From Capnocytophaga granulosa ATCC 51502 (GTDB taxonomy: Bacteria > Bacteroidota > Bacteroidia > Flavobacteriales > Flavobacteriaceae), in the NCBI RefSeq assembly GCF_000411115.1, contig NZ_KE150242.1, forward strand, positions 862,218-926,217: a stretch of DNA of 64,000 nucleotides, written 5' to 3'. The translations under genes and the position numbers were made by a program. Position 1 is the stretch's first letter. Each line of letters starts with the position of its first letter. This document shows, in pieces, positions 11,442 through 20,691 of the stretch. The notes beneath the pieces were generated by a model, which saw nothing but the letters and a program-made list of their open reading frames with translations, did no database searches and was not told the DNA's origin.

Positions 11442-11497
11442 AATGCGAAAGTTGTCTCTGTTATGATTATTAAGATAGTATAAATATAAAAACACTG

Positions 11498-11529
11498 CAA
11501 AGATACAACGAATATCTATAATAAACAAA
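11498..11529 (-). promoter_or_regulatory. Promoter of the McrBC operon
   Basis: Read on the minus strand, TATCTTTG (11498-11505) matches TAnnTTTG and TTTG (11526-11529) lies 20 nt upstream, a near-ideal Bacteroidota promoter. It drives the 116-residue gene, mcrB and mcrC. Confidence 0.7.
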
Positions 11530-11555
11530 AGTTATTCCAATTCAAATCTTTTTCG

Positions 11556-11563
11556 TACCTTTG
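11556..11563 (+). promoter_or_regulatory. -7 box of the small antitoxin-like gene
   Basis: TACCTTTG matches TAnnTTTG, 50 nt before the ATG at 11613. The upstream region has no clear TTG at 19 nt. It is back-to-back with the McrBC promoter, so both units could share regulation. Confidence 0.6.
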
Positions 11564-11612
11564 CAAGAGGTAAGAAATAGTAACTTCCATCAATCCAAAA
11601 ATATTTAAAATT

Positions 11613-11792
11613 ATGAGCAAAATAACCTTACAAGCTGATATACAAAAAGTTGATTTCCCTATTGAGGAGATAATAGGTATTCCTAATACTGTCACTATTA
11701 AAGCAATGGAAGAAGCTCAAAAACTTATGAATGATAAGAACACTAAGTTCTTTACTGATTTAAGGGATTTCTTAGATTACTTGAAAAAATAA
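11613..11792 (+). CDS. Small antitoxin-like protein without an adjacent toxin
   Basis: A 59-residue frame with its own TACCTTTG promoter box. The sequence begins M-S-K-I-T-L-Q-A-D and its C-terminal half, 'TIKAMEEAQKLMNDKN' followed by 'FFTDLRDFLDYLKK', resembles the toxin-wrapping helix of RelB/DinJ-type type II antitoxins. No toxin frame is found downstream: the next 130 nt hold only a diverged repeat and then lipB. It may be an orphan antitoxin or a small regulator of the divergent McrBC operon. The antitoxin reading is a pattern-based inference. Confidence 0.6.
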   Translation: MSKITLQADIQKVDFPIEEIIGIPNTVTIKAMEEAQKLMNDKNTKFFTDLRDFLDYLKK

Positions 11793-11880
11793 GACCTTTG
11801 GTCTTATAATAATCCGTGTAGATCGCAGTAGCATGATTATACAAACACAGAAAATCTGTGAAATCCGTGGGAGCTTTTTT
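11791..11880 (+). repeat. Diverged partial copy (C) of the MITE-like repeat
   Basis: About 90 bp aligning with the right part of the element at 50596-50815, in the same orientation, from the central AAGGCC hairpin to the GGGAGCTTT end. It starts inside the stop codon of the small antitoxin gene. Its central hairpin reads AAGACC-TTT-GGTCTT where the other copies have AAGGCC-TTT-GGCCTT, a compensatory pair of changes. Confidence 0.75.
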
Positions 11881-11923
11881 ATTCGAGAAGACTTTTAACA
11901 GACATCTACATATATAAACAGAG

Positions 11924-12616
11924 ATGAACAAAAAAATCACCCTCATTGATTGGGAATTAAAAGACTATAAAGAGGCTTGGGAGGCACAAGAAGCCCTCTT
12001 TCAGGCTACTATTGATCAAAAAACCGCTAATCGCAATGCGGAGAACCCCTCCCCTACTCCTAATTACTTGATTTTTGTAGAACACCCTCATGTGTTGACC
12101 CTCGGCAAAAGCGGTGTGATGGAGCACCTGCTTATGAGCGAGGAATTCCTTAGGGCAAAACATATTTCCTTCTATAAGGTAAACCGCGGAGGAGATATCA
12201 CCTACCACGGACTGGGGCAGGTAGTGGGTTACCCTATACTGGACTTGGACAACTTCTTCCCTGACATCCATAAGTATCTACGCTCATTGGAAGAGGTCAT
12301 TATCCTTACCCTTGCCGACTATGGTCTTAAGGGCGAACGTAGTCCTGGGGAAACAGGAGTATGGTTGGACGTGGGCACGCCCAAGGCGCGCAAAATCTGT
12401 GCTATGGGGGTGAGAGCTTCCCGCTGGGTAACCATGCATGGCTTCGCGCTCAATGTGAATACGGACTTGAGTTACTTTGGTTATATCGTACCCTGCGGTA
12501 TCGCTGATAAGGCGGTAACTTCCCTCAAGGCGGAACTGGGCAGAGAGGTACCCATGGAAGAAGTGAAGCAGCGTATCACCACACATTTCTTGGAGGTATT
12601 CGCCGCTACACTATGA
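11924..12616 (+). CDS. lipB: Octanoyl-[acyl carrier protein]:protein transferase
   Basis: A 230-residue enzyme that moves octanoyl from ACP to lipoyl domains in lipoate synthesis. Family signatures are intact: 'RGGDITYHGLGQ' in the N-terminal half, the catalytic Lys in K-I-C-A-M-G, and the catalytic Cys in V-P-C-G-I. Length is normal. The ATG at 11924 follows the repeat fragment at 11791-11880 directly. It ends 4 nt before the convergent L,D-transpeptidase gene with no obvious terminator between them. Confidence 0.95.
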   Translation: MNKKITLIDWELKDYKEAWEAQEALFQATIDQKTANRNAENPSPTPNYLIFVEHPHVLTLGKSGVMEHLLMSEEFLRAKHISFYKVNRGGDITYHGLGQVVGYPILDLDNFFPDIHKYLRSLEEVIILTLADYGLKGERSPGETGVWLDVGTPKARKICAMGVRASRWVTMHGFALNVNTDLSYFGYIVPCGIADKAVTSLKAELGREVPMEEVKQRITTHFLEVFAATL

Positions 12617-12620
12617 TAAG

Positions 12621-14306
12621 TTACATCTTCTTATAACGCTCTAAGAGCTTGAGTTGTTCCTTGTCAAACTGATAAGGATCATTGCGAATTACAAGCTGTC
12701 CTGCCTCATCTACCCAAGCGGTGAGGTAGGATATATCCACCACAAAGTGTTGCTTAGGATGTACGCGGTACTGGTCTCGGCCTGTCTGCATGGCATCATT
12801 GACCTTTTGGTAATTCCACTCCGCGGTATGCTTAAGCAGCTGGTAAGCCAAGCTATCGGGGTATTGTACCCTTACACAGCCATGGCTATAGGTGCGTTGG
12901 GTATTGTCAAAGAGTTTTTTGCTGGGGGTATCGTGTAGGTAGATACTCATATCATTGTGGAGGATAAACTTGACCAAGCCCAAGGAGTTATTCGCCGAAG
13001 GATTCTCCACAAAAGCCAAATTGCGCTTAAGAGTCTTCTCATCCCTCCAGTTGATTGTGGCTGGGTCTATCTCCTTATTATTCTCATAGAGCTTATACCC
13101 GCGCTTAGCATACTTTAGCGAATCCCCACTATCTACTATACGAGGGATCATCTCCTTGCGCACAATACTTATAGGTACCGACCAGGTAGGACGAAACTCT
13201 ACAAACTTAATACTATCGGAGAAAATGGGAGTTGGTGTATCTGGTCTGCCTACTACTACCTTAGTGGTAAACTTCAGTGAATCCTTATGGTAGAGGTTTA
13301 GTCGGTATTCGGGAATATTGATCAATATATAATCCTCTCCCAAGTCCTTATTTTGCCAGCGTAGGCGCTCCATATTAAGCAGTAGCAAGTCACGTTGCTG
13401 CGTTGGAGTCATCTGCAAATAGCTCATTGTCAGCGCCCCTGGCACTCCATCGGCTGTAAGCCCTACTTGTCGCTGAAATTGTTTAACGGCCTCTATCAGG
13501 AGTGAATCTACCTGGGCAGGGGCTCCCTGTGCCATAGGTTTGTACCCCCTAAGCCCTAGCTGGTTACGCAGGGCTACCACAGTACTATCACTATAGCCCA
13601 CAGCAAAGCTCTTCAAATCAGCAATAGCAAAAGGCATATAGGAGGTCGTATCCTTAAGCAATTCCTTATACTTCTGTGCCATCGCTTTGTAGAAAGTTTG
13701 TTGAGGCTGTAGCGCTTCTATGACAGTGGACAGGCTATCAGTATCTTTGAGCTTCAAGAGCAACTCTACATTGTCAAATATGGGTTTGTTGCGCTTCCAT
13801 ACACGGACATCATCGCCTACCTTAGGGATACGCCCTTGAGTAAGGTGACGGGTAAGCAGCAGAAAGGAGGCCGTAATCTCTCGGTCGGTCGTCTCCAACT
13901 GCTTTAAGAACAAGGAATCCTTATGCTGGTAGAGATGCCCCACTAAGGAATCCAACTCATGTTGCCTATAGTTCTGTGGGAAAAAACCATAATCAGTAAG
14001 CTCCGTAAGGGTCTTGATATAAGAGGCAAAAAGCGGTGAAGGCTTGTTCTGGTAAAGCCAGCGGGTTTGATAATTATATTTTTTGTAGAAGTCCACCACT
14101 TCTCGCTCTATAGCAGGCTTATAGTAGTTGTCCTTAATAGTAACCTTCTTCAAGGAAACTACCGCAGTGTCTTGTAAGAAAAGAGGCTCATAGGGTTCGT
14201 TGATCTCTCTACCTGCCATCTCATCCAACAAATCACCATTCTTTCCTTTATCCCTGCAAGCAGCAAAAAGAATGACTACAGAAAGCAGACATATATGTTT
14301 TAACAT
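12621..14306 (-). CDS. Murein L,D-transpeptidase (YcbB/LdtD-like lipoprotein)
   Basis: A 561-residue protein starting with a lipoprotein signal peptide whose lipobox ends F-A-A-C, so it is likely anchored in a membrane facing the periplasm. It has a helical scaffold domain, a peptidoglycan-binding segment near residues 275-305 ('AVKQFQRQVGLTADGVPG'), and a YkuD catalytic domain with S-H-G-C-V-R-V near residue 475. Such enzymes form 3-3 peptidoglycan cross-links or attach lipoproteins. The longer frame from 14327 starts at a TTG that lies inside the -7 promoter box, so the ATG at 14306 is chosen. Confidence 0.9.
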   Translation of the reverse strand: MLKHICLLSVVILFAACRDKGKNGDLLDEMAGREINEPYEPLFLQDTAVVSLKKVTIKDNYYKPAIEREVVDFYKKYNYQTRWLYQNKPSPLFASYIKTLTELTDYGFFPQNYRQHELDSLVGHLYQHKDSLFLKQLETTDREITASFLLLTRHLTQGRIPKVGDDVRVWKRNKPIFDNVELLLKLKDTDSLSTVIEALQPQQTFYKAMAQKYKELLKDTTSYMPFAIADLKSFAVGYSDSTVVALRNQLGLRGYKPMAQGAPAQVDSLLIEAVKQFQRQVGLTADGVPGALTMSYLQMTPTQQRDLLLLNMERLRWQNKDLGEDYILINIPEYRLNLYHKDSLKFTTKVVVGRPDTPTPIFSDSIKFVEFRPTWSVPISIVRKEMIPRIVDSGDSLKYAKRGYKLYENNKEIDPATINWRDEKTLKRNLAFVENPSANNSLGLVKFILHNDMSIYLHDTPSKKLFDNTQRTYSHGCVRVQYPDSLAYQLLKHTAEWNYQKVNDAMQTGRDQYRVHPKQHFVVDISYLTAWVDEAGQLVIRNDPYQFDKEQLKLLERYKKM

Positions 14307-14324
14307 AGGAATTATTTTAGTGTG

Positions 14325-14332
14325 CAAAGATA
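14325..14332 (-). promoter_or_regulatory. -7 box of the L,D-transpeptidase gene
   Basis: TATCTTTG on the minus strand, 18 nt before the ATG at 14306. No clear upstream TTG box at 19 nt. Its position excludes the upstream TTG start of that gene. Confidence 0.55.
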
Positions 14333-14409
14333 TATATTTTTTTAAGATTATACTTACTCTTTGGCATATTTTTTGTACTATGAAAGTATTTATTTTATCT
14401 TAAAAACAT

Positions 14410-17388
14410 ATGAAACAATTTCTATCTTTTATAGCACTTCTTTTTTCTATAGGGAGTGCTACTGCACAGAAAATCATCCTACCTCAGGTAAAGGTAAGCC
14501 AAGAGGATAATGCCAAGCCCATGCAACTACAAGACCTTTCGGTGGATATCTTGGTGGTAGGACAGACAGCGGTAACCACAATGGAGATGACTTTCTACAA
14601 TCCCAATAGCCGCGTGATGGAGGGTGAGTTTGAGTTTCCCCTCTCCGATGGGCAGCAAGTCTCTCGCTTTGCTCTAGATATAGACGGCAAGCTCCGCGAG
14701 GGAGTTGTAGTGGATAAGGCCTTGGGGCGCAAAGCCTTTGAGGACATCGTACGCCGTGGGGTAGACCCTGGTTTGCTCGAAAAAACCGAAGGTAACAACT
14801 TCCGCGCCCGTGTATATCCTATGCCTCGCAGGGGAACGCGTAGAATCCTCATTGCTTTCGAGCAGGAACTCTCCCAAAAGAACGGACAGGACTTTTACTT
14901 CCTACCCATTGCCAATGCCGTTAAGCTCAAGAAGTTCAAAATCCATACCGAGGTAGTTTCTCGCTTTGTCAAAACGGATATCCAGAACTCTCTACAGTTG
15001 GACTTTACCCAAAGCCGCAACAGCTATATCAGTGAGGTAGAGCAGACCAACTATACTTTGGACAAAAATATTGCGCTTCTCTTCCCCAAAATAGACAAAC
15101 CGCAGCTCATTACCGCTACCAACGGGAATGAAAGCTACCTTTATGGAAATATGACATTGGAAAAACAGTCTCTAAGGGAGAAAGAAGCACCCAAAAGCAT
15201 AGGTATTCTTTGGGACAACTCTCTTTCTAATGAAAAAAGAGACTTTGTCAAGGAATATGCACTATTAGATGCTTATTTTAAGGAGATCAAGAATACAGAA
15301 GTAACCCTCACCACTTTCCATATCCGCGCTGCCAAGCCTGTAGCCTTTGAGGTGAAGGACGGCAATTGGCAGGAGTTGCGGGAATATTTGGAAAAACAAG
15401 TTTATGATGGGGCAACCGACGGCAATGCTATGGTATTCCCCAAAGGTGCTGGCCAGTACTTACTCTTTTCTGATGGTATTTTCAATTTCGGTGCTAAAGA
15501 ATTTGATCTGCCATCACTTGTCAAGTCCTTACAAGCTCCCGTGAGTGTAATTAGCTCTCTACAGGTAGCCAACTGGGACAAACTCCAATACTTGGCTGGA
15601 GCCACTGGAGGAGCGCTGATCAACCTTACTTCCCAAGCACTCCCTGAAGCGCTCAAGGCCTTGCGCTACCAGTCTTTCCAACTCCTAGGCTATAAAGTAA
15701 AGAGTGGAAATGTAACTGCCTTATATCCTCAGAAAGGGGCTTTGGTAGGGGAAAACTTCACTTTTGCGGGCCAACTAAGCTCCGAAGAGGCGACCGTAGT
15801 GGTCTCCTTGGGCTACCCTGGCAAGGTCATCGTGGAAAAAGAGCTTACTTTTACCAAAGATAATACCGCAGGTGCGGGAGAGTTTGCCCTTTTGCGTCGT
15901 ATATGGGCAGAAAAGAAGATTGCACAGCTACAAAGAGAAGGCGCTTTGGCTAAGGATATTGATGCCGTAGGTCGCCAATATGGCATCGTCACCGAGGGTA
16001 ATTCTCTGATCGTTCTGGAGACCATAGCGGATTATGTGCGTTACCAGATTACCCCTCCCAAGGAGCTTCAAAGGGAATACGAACGCCTTGTCAATAAGGA
16101 AAAACAAGACAAGGAAAAAGAAAAGAAAGAACACCTTGACTACGTGGTAAAACTCTCCGAAGTACAAAGCAAATGGTGGAATACCTCCTTCCCTATCGCA
16201 GGTACCCAACCTGTCAAGAATACAGCTAATCAATCTTCCAACGAGAGTACCGCTGGTATAAATGCCCGTGCTTACTCCTCCACGCTCGCTATACGTGGTG
16301 TTGGCTCTGTTTCTGATAATATTGAGGATCAGGCCGAGTTGGCTGAAGCAATGGTGGTAGTCGGCTATAGTCGCTCTTCCAGAAAAGAAAGACGACAGAA
16401 CAAAAAAGCGGCTAAAGAAACTGCGCAAGTTCTTAATGATGAAGAGCAAAGCGAGGCAGAAGATCGTAGTGGTGAGCTTTCTAATACCTCCAAAATAGCC
16501 CTCAATGACTATAATCCTGATACGCCCTACCTAAAGGTGATGGAATATGCCGACCCAGCCAAAGCGGTAGAGACTTATTACAAACTCAAAAAGGAATATG
16601 GACAAACGCCCTCTTTCTATGTAGATGTGGCTGATTATTTCTTTAAAAAAGGAGATGCTCAGCAGGCCATATTGGTGGTGTCCAACTTGGCCGAACTGAG
16701 CTTAGAGGATGCCCAGCTGCTCCGCGTATTGGCTTACAAACTCAGTGCTTACAAGGCCTACCCAGAGGCGGTAGCCATTAGCCGCAAGGTGGTGGCTATC
16801 CGTGAGGAAGAACCCCAATCTTATCGTGATTTGGGATTGGCCTTGGCCCAAGCTGGGGAATATCAGCTGGCAATAGAGACCCTCTACAAGGTGGTGGAAC
16901 GCCCTTGGGATCAGCGCTTTAGAGAGGTACAGCTAATCGCCATGAACGAAATCAACAATATCGTAAATACCCAAAAGGGCCTCCGCACTTCCTTTATTGA
17001 CAAGCGTTTGCTCAAAAAAGAACCCGTGGATATCCGCGTAGTGCTCACTTGGGATACCGACAACTCCGATATGGACTTGTGGGTTACCGACCCCGAAGAA
17101 GAAAGATGTTTCTATGGACACAGGCAGACCTACTTAGGCGGTATCATAAGCCAAGATGTAACCGGCGGCTATGGCCCTGAGGAGTTTATGCTCAAGAAAG
17201 CGCCCAAGGGTAATTACAAAATAGAGGTAAATTACTACGGTAATCGCTCCCAAAAGCAGCTGCTACCCGTAAGCCTTCGCATCACTTTCTTTACTCACTA
17301 TGGCACCCCTCAGGAGAAAAAACAAGAGACTACTGTACGCCTCTCTAACCAAAGAGAAGTCATAGAAGTGGGAAGCTTTGAGTTTTAG
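14410..17388 (+). CDS. VIT/VWA-domain protein with TPR and DUF2135 domains (copy 1)
   Basis: A 992-residue secreted protein with a typical Sec signal peptide ending S-A-T-A-Q. Domains in order: a VIT domain (about 30-160, 'MTFYNPNSRVMEGEFEFPL'); a VWA-like domain (about 255-420) with a MIDAS-type D-N-S-L-S; a charged linker (about 550-700) containing 'AMVVVGYSRSSRKERR', reminiscent of the VVVGYG motif of SusC-like plug regions; TPR-like repeats (about 705-850); and a C-terminal DUF2135 beta domain (about 875-992). The next gene is a tandem paralogue. Function is unknown; VIT-VWA proteins are generally surface or periplasmic adhesion or scaffold proteins. Confidence 0.85.
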   Translation: MKQFLSFIALLFSIGSATAQKIILPQVKVSQEDNAKPMQLQDLSVDILVVGQTAVTTMEMTFYNPNSRVMEGEFEFPLSDGQQVSRFALDIDGKLREGVVVDKALGRKAFEDIVRRGVDPGLLEKTEGNNFRARVYPMPRRGTRRILIAFEQELSQKNGQDFYFLPIANAVKLKKFKIHTEVVSRFVKTDIQNSLQLDFTQSRNSYISEVEQTNYTLDKNIALLFPKIDKPQLITATNGNESYLYGNMTLEKQSLREKEAPKSIGILWDNSLSNEKRDFVKEYALLDAYFKEIKNTEVTLTTFHIRAAKPVAFEVKDGNWQELREYLEKQVYDGATDGNAMVFPKGAGQYLLFSDGIFNFGAKEFDLPSLVKSLQAPVSVISSLQVANWDKLQYLAGATGGALINLTSQALPEALKALRYQSFQLLGYKVKSGNVTALYPQKGALVGENFTFAGQLSSEEATVVVSLGYPGKVIVEKELTFTKDNTAGAGEFALLRRIWAEKKIAQLQREGALAKDIDAVGRQYGIVTEGNSLIVLETIADYVRYQITPPKELQREYERLVNKEKQDKEKEKKEHLDYVVKLSEVQSKWWNTSFPIAGTQPVKNTANQSSNESTAGINARAYSSTLAIRGVGSVSDNIEDQAELAEAMVVVGYSRSSRKERRQNKKAAKETAQVLNDEEQSEAEDRSGELSNTSKIALNDYNPDTPYLKVMEYADPAKAVETYYKLKKEYGQTPSFYVDVADYFFKKGDAQQAILVVSNLAELSLEDAQLLRVLAYKLSAYKAYPEAVAISRKVVAIREEEPQSYRDLGLALAQAGEYQLAIETLYKVVERPWDQRFREVQLIAMNEINNIVNTQKGLRTSFIDKRLLKKEPVDIRVVLTWDTDNSDMDLWVTDPEEERCFYGHRQTYLGGIISQDVTGGYGPEEFMLKKAPKGNYKIEVNYYGNRSQKQLLPVSLRITFFTHYGTPQEKKQETTVRLSNQREVIEVGSFEF

Positions 17389-17420
17389 TAGGGGCAAGTA
17401 GTAATTTGTCCTTAAAATAA

Positions 17421-17645
17421 CGTGAGTTCGATATAACGAAAGCTCCCACAGATTTTCACGGATTTCACAGATTTTCTATGTTTGTGTAATAGTGCTGTTG
17501 CGATTTACACAGATTTTTATAAGGCCAAAGGCCTTATTTATCCGTGGAAATTAAGGAGTTATACTTAGTTGTTGCATCATTCTCTCCGTGAAAATCCGTG
17601 GAATCTGTGGGAGAAAAATATAATTTTGCTTACGTCGAACTCGCA
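17421..17645 (+). repeat. MITE-like repeat, copy A (inverted relative to copy B)
   Basis: A 225-bp element whose reverse complement is nearly identical to 50596-50815, differing by a 5-nt indel and a few substitutions. Its ends are inverted (CGTGAGTTCGA on the left, TCGAACTCGCA on the right, imperfect at the tips), and TTAAAATAA is directly repeated on both flanks (17412-17420 and 17646-17654). Inside are inverted CTCCCACAGATT-type arms and a central AAGGCC-AAA-GGCCTT hairpin. It has no coding capacity and fills the gap between the two VIT genes. Confidence 0.85.
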
Positions 17646-17685
17646 TTAAAATAATGACCATTCGTCTAAAATAAACAATAGATTT

Positions 17686-20634
17686 ATGAAACCTTTAATA
17701 ACCTCCATAGCCTTCCTTGCTTCAGTAGGAGGTGCTATGGCTCAAAAAACTGTCCTGCCCGAAGTGAAGGTCAGGAGTCAGTACAATGCCAACCCCATGC
17801 AATTACAAGAGCTCTCCATGGATATATTGGTCATGGGACAAACGGCCGTAACTACTATGGAAATGACCTTCTACAACCCCAATGATAGGGTGATGGAAGG
17901 CGAGTTTGAGTTTCCCCTATCCAATGGCCAAGAGGTCTCTCGCTTTGCCTTAGATATCGACGGTAAGCTCCGCGAGGGGGTAGTCGTGGATAAGGCCTTA
18001 GGGCGCCAAGCCTTTGAGGATATCGCACGGCGCAATGTAGACCCTGGGCTTTTGGAAAAAACCGAAGGTAACAACTTCCGCGCTCGTGTATATCCTATGC
18101 CTGCCCAAGGCGTACGTAGAATCCTCATTGCCTTCGAGCAAGAACTCTCCCAAAGGGACGGACGAGACTTCTATTTCCTACCCATCGCCTCTGGAGTGAA
18201 GCTCAAGCACTTTAAGCTACGTACCGAAGTGGTTTCGCGCAAGGTTAAAGCGGATATAGAAAATACGCTACAACTCAATTTCGGGCAAAGCCGCAACAGC
18301 TATATCAGTGAGGTCAAGAAAGACAACTATACCTTGGACAAAAATATAGGGCTGACCTTCCCTAAAATAGACAAACCTCAATTGCTAACCGCCTCCAAAG
18401 GAACGGATAGCTACCTCTATGGGAATATAGCCTTGGAAAAGCAATCGCTGAGGGAAAAAGAAAAACCCAAGCGCATAGGTATCCTATGGGATTGCTCTTC
18501 TTCCAGCCAGAAAAGAGACTTTGCCAAGGAATTTGCCCTTTTAGATGCTTATTTTAAGGAAATAAAGGAGGTAAAGGTAGCCCTTACTACCTTTCATATC
18601 CGTTCCTCTCCAGCAATCCCCTTCAAAGTGGAAAACGGCAATTGGCAGGAACTGCGACAATACTTAGAAAAACTAATATATGACGGGGCAACAGACCCTC
18701 AAGCGATGCTATTCCCTCAAGAAAGTGATGAATACTTCCTCTTCTCCGATGGTATCTTTAACTTTAGGGATAAGAATTTTGACTTTACGCGGCTCATTGG
18801 GCAGCTACATGCCCCTGTCAATGTAGTTAGCTCCCAACTAGTAGCCAATATGGACAAGCTACAATACTTGTCAGGAGCTACTGGAGGTAGTTTTATCAAT
18901 CTCAATACCCAAGAGGTTTCTGAGGCGGTGAAAGCATTGCAATATCAAGCCTTCCAAGTATTGGATTATAAGGTAAAAAAGGGAAATGTAGTGAACTTAT
19001 ATCCTCAAAAAGGTACTTTAGTAGGGGAAAATTTTACTTTTTCAGGTTATCTAAATAGTGAAGATGCTACTTTGGTTGTATCTTTAGGCTATCCAAACAA
19101 GGTCATCGTAGAAAAAGAACTCACCTTTAGTAAAAACACAGCTGCAAGCGATGAGGAATTTGCTCTTTTGCGCCGCGTATGGGCAGAAAAGAAGATTGCA
19201 CAACTCAGACGAGAGGGGGCTGAAAGCAAAGCCATTGATGTGGTAGGTCGCCGTTATGGTATCGTAACCGAGGGCAACTCCCTAATCGTACTGGAGACAG
19301 CTGAAGATTATGTTCGTTATCAGATTACCCCACCCAAGGAACTCGAACAGGAATATAACAAACTCTCTTCCGAAATAAACTCTGAAAAAATGGAAGAGCA
19401 GAAGCAGGCCTTGGAACGTGTAATCAGCCAATCCAAAGAGCAAACTTCGTGGTGGCAAACTTCCTATCCTATCAAGAAAAAGAATACTAAAAAAAATAAG
19501 GAATACGGAACACCGCCTCCTCCCCCTCCTGCTATGATGGTACATGCAGAAGAAATAGCGGAGTACAACAATGCTGCTGAAATGCTTAGGTATGATGCCA
19601 GTGATGATAATGCTAAGATGGCTGATATGGGTACTGCTGGATATGATATAATTGCAGACAATAGTGCTCAACAAATGGAAATGGAACTGGCTGAACCTGC
19701 CGCTGAATCCTTAGGGTACAATCCTCCCCAAGCCAGAATTGTGCTCAATGCTTACGATCCTGATACACCTTACCTCAAGGTCATGGAATACACCGATCCT
19801 GCCAAAGCCATAGAGACTTACCATAAGCTCAAAAAGGAATACGGACAAACACCCTCTTTCTATGTAGATGTAGCGGATTACTTCTTCAAGAGAGGAGACC
19901 TTGCACAGGCAGTATTGGTAGTGTCCAACTTGGCCGAACTGAACTTGGAGGACGCTCAACTGCTCCGTGTATTGGGTTACAAACTCAGCAGTTACAAGGC
20001 TTACAAGGAAGCCATAGAAGTATTCCGAAAGGTAGTGGCTATCCGAGAGGAAGAACCCCAGTCCTATCGTGATTTAGGTTTGGCCTTAGCCGAAGATAAG
20101 CAGTACCAAGAAGCTGTAGAAACACTTTACAAAGTGGTAAAAAACGCTTGGGACGATCGCTTTGGTGATGTACAATTGGTTACCATGAACGACATTAATA
20201 GCCTCGTGGCGCGTCATAATGGAATCAAAACAAACTTTATGGACAAGCGCCTGCTCAAGTCAGAACCTGTAGATATACGTGTGGTACTCTCTTGGGATAC
20301 CGACAACTGTGATATGGACTTATGGGTGACTGACCCCACTGATGAGAAGTGTTTTTTCGATAACAAACTTACCTACCTTGGCGGAAAAATCTCTAAAGAT
20401 GTCACCCAAGGCTATGGGCCAGAGGAGTTTATGCTCAAGAAAGCACCCAAAGGTTCTTACAAAATAGAGGCAGATTACTTTGGTACTCGCTCTCAAAAGC
20501 AACTCATGCCTGTAACCCTCCGTATTACCTTCTATACGCATTTCGGTACCGATAAGGAGCAAAAACAAGAAACTACTGTAAGGCTTACCAATGAAGAGGA
20601 CTTAATAGAAGTGGGAAGTTTTGAATTTAAGTGA
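17686..20634 (+). CDS. VIT/VWA-domain protein with TPR and DUF2135 domains (copy 2)
   Basis: A 982-residue tandem paralogue of the preceding gene with the same order: signal peptide (ending G-A-M-A-Q), VIT, VWA-like with D-C-S-S-S as MIDAS, linker, TPR-like repeats and DUF2135. Long stretches of the VIT and TPR/DUF2135 regions are identical between the copies, whereas the linkers are unrelated; here it carries six consecutive prolines and an acidic Asp/Glu/Met-rich segment. This pattern suggests duplication with conserved ends and a free-running middle. The stop codon forms part of a perfect 29-bp hairpin. Function is unknown. Confidence 0.85.
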   Translation: MKPLITSIAFLASVGGAMAQKTVLPEVKVRSQYNANPMQLQELSMDILVMGQTAVTTMEMTFYNPNDRVMEGEFEFPLSNGQEVSRFALDIDGKLREGVVVDKALGRQAFEDIARRNVDPGLLEKTEGNNFRARVYPMPAQGVRRILIAFEQELSQRDGRDFYFLPIASGVKLKHFKLRTEVVSRKVKADIENTLQLNFGQSRNSYISEVKKDNYTLDKNIGLTFPKIDKPQLLTASKGTDSYLYGNIALEKQSLREKEKPKRIGILWDCSSSSQKRDFAKEFALLDAYFKEIKEVKVALTTFHIRSSPAIPFKVENGNWQELRQYLEKLIYDGATDPQAMLFPQESDEYFLFSDGIFNFRDKNFDFTRLIGQLHAPVNVVSSQLVANMDKLQYLSGATGGSFINLNTQEVSEAVKALQYQAFQVLDYKVKKGNVVNLYPQKGTLVGENFTFSGYLNSEDATLVVSLGYPNKVIVEKELTFSKNTAASDEEFALLRRVWAEKKIAQLRREGAESKAIDVVGRRYGIVTEGNSLIVLETAEDYVRYQITPPKELEQEYNKLSSEINSEKMEEQKQALERVISQSKEQTSWWQTSYPIKKKNTKKNKEYGTPPPPPPAMMVHAEEIAEYNNAAEMLRYDASDDNAKMADMGTAGYDIIADNSAQQMEMELAEPAAESLGYNPPQARIVLNAYDPDTPYLKVMEYTDPAKAIETYHKLKKEYGQTPSFYVDVADYFFKRGDLAQAVLVVSNLAELNLEDAQLLRVLGYKLSSYKAYKEAIEVFRKVVAIREEEPQSYRDLGLALAEDKQYQEAVETLYKVVKNAWDDRFGDVQLVTMNDINSLVARHNGIKTNFMDKRLLKSEPVDIRVVLSWDTDNCDMDLWVTDPTDEKCFFDNKLTYLGGKISKDVTQGYGPEEFMLKKAPKGSYKIEADYFGTRSQKQLMPVTLRITFYTHFGTDKEQKQETTVRLTNEEDLIEVGSFEFK

Positions 20635-20691
20635 AAAGAGAAAAGTGAAGAGTGAAAAACGTTTTTTCACTCTTCACTTTTCTCTTTTCAC
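20631..20691. terminator. Perfect 29-bp inverted repeat between convergent genes
   Basis: Left arm 20631-20659 and right arm 20663-20691 are perfectly complementary around CGT. The arms are made of GTGAAAA/GTGAAGA heptamers, and T or A runs flank the loop. The left arm contains the TGA stop of the VIT gene. It could terminate transcription from both sides. Confidence 0.75.

Noticed and set aside
14307..14327. Upstream TTG start of the L,D-transpeptidase
   Set aside because: The TTG is part of the TATCTTTG promoter box and would leave no room for a leader.
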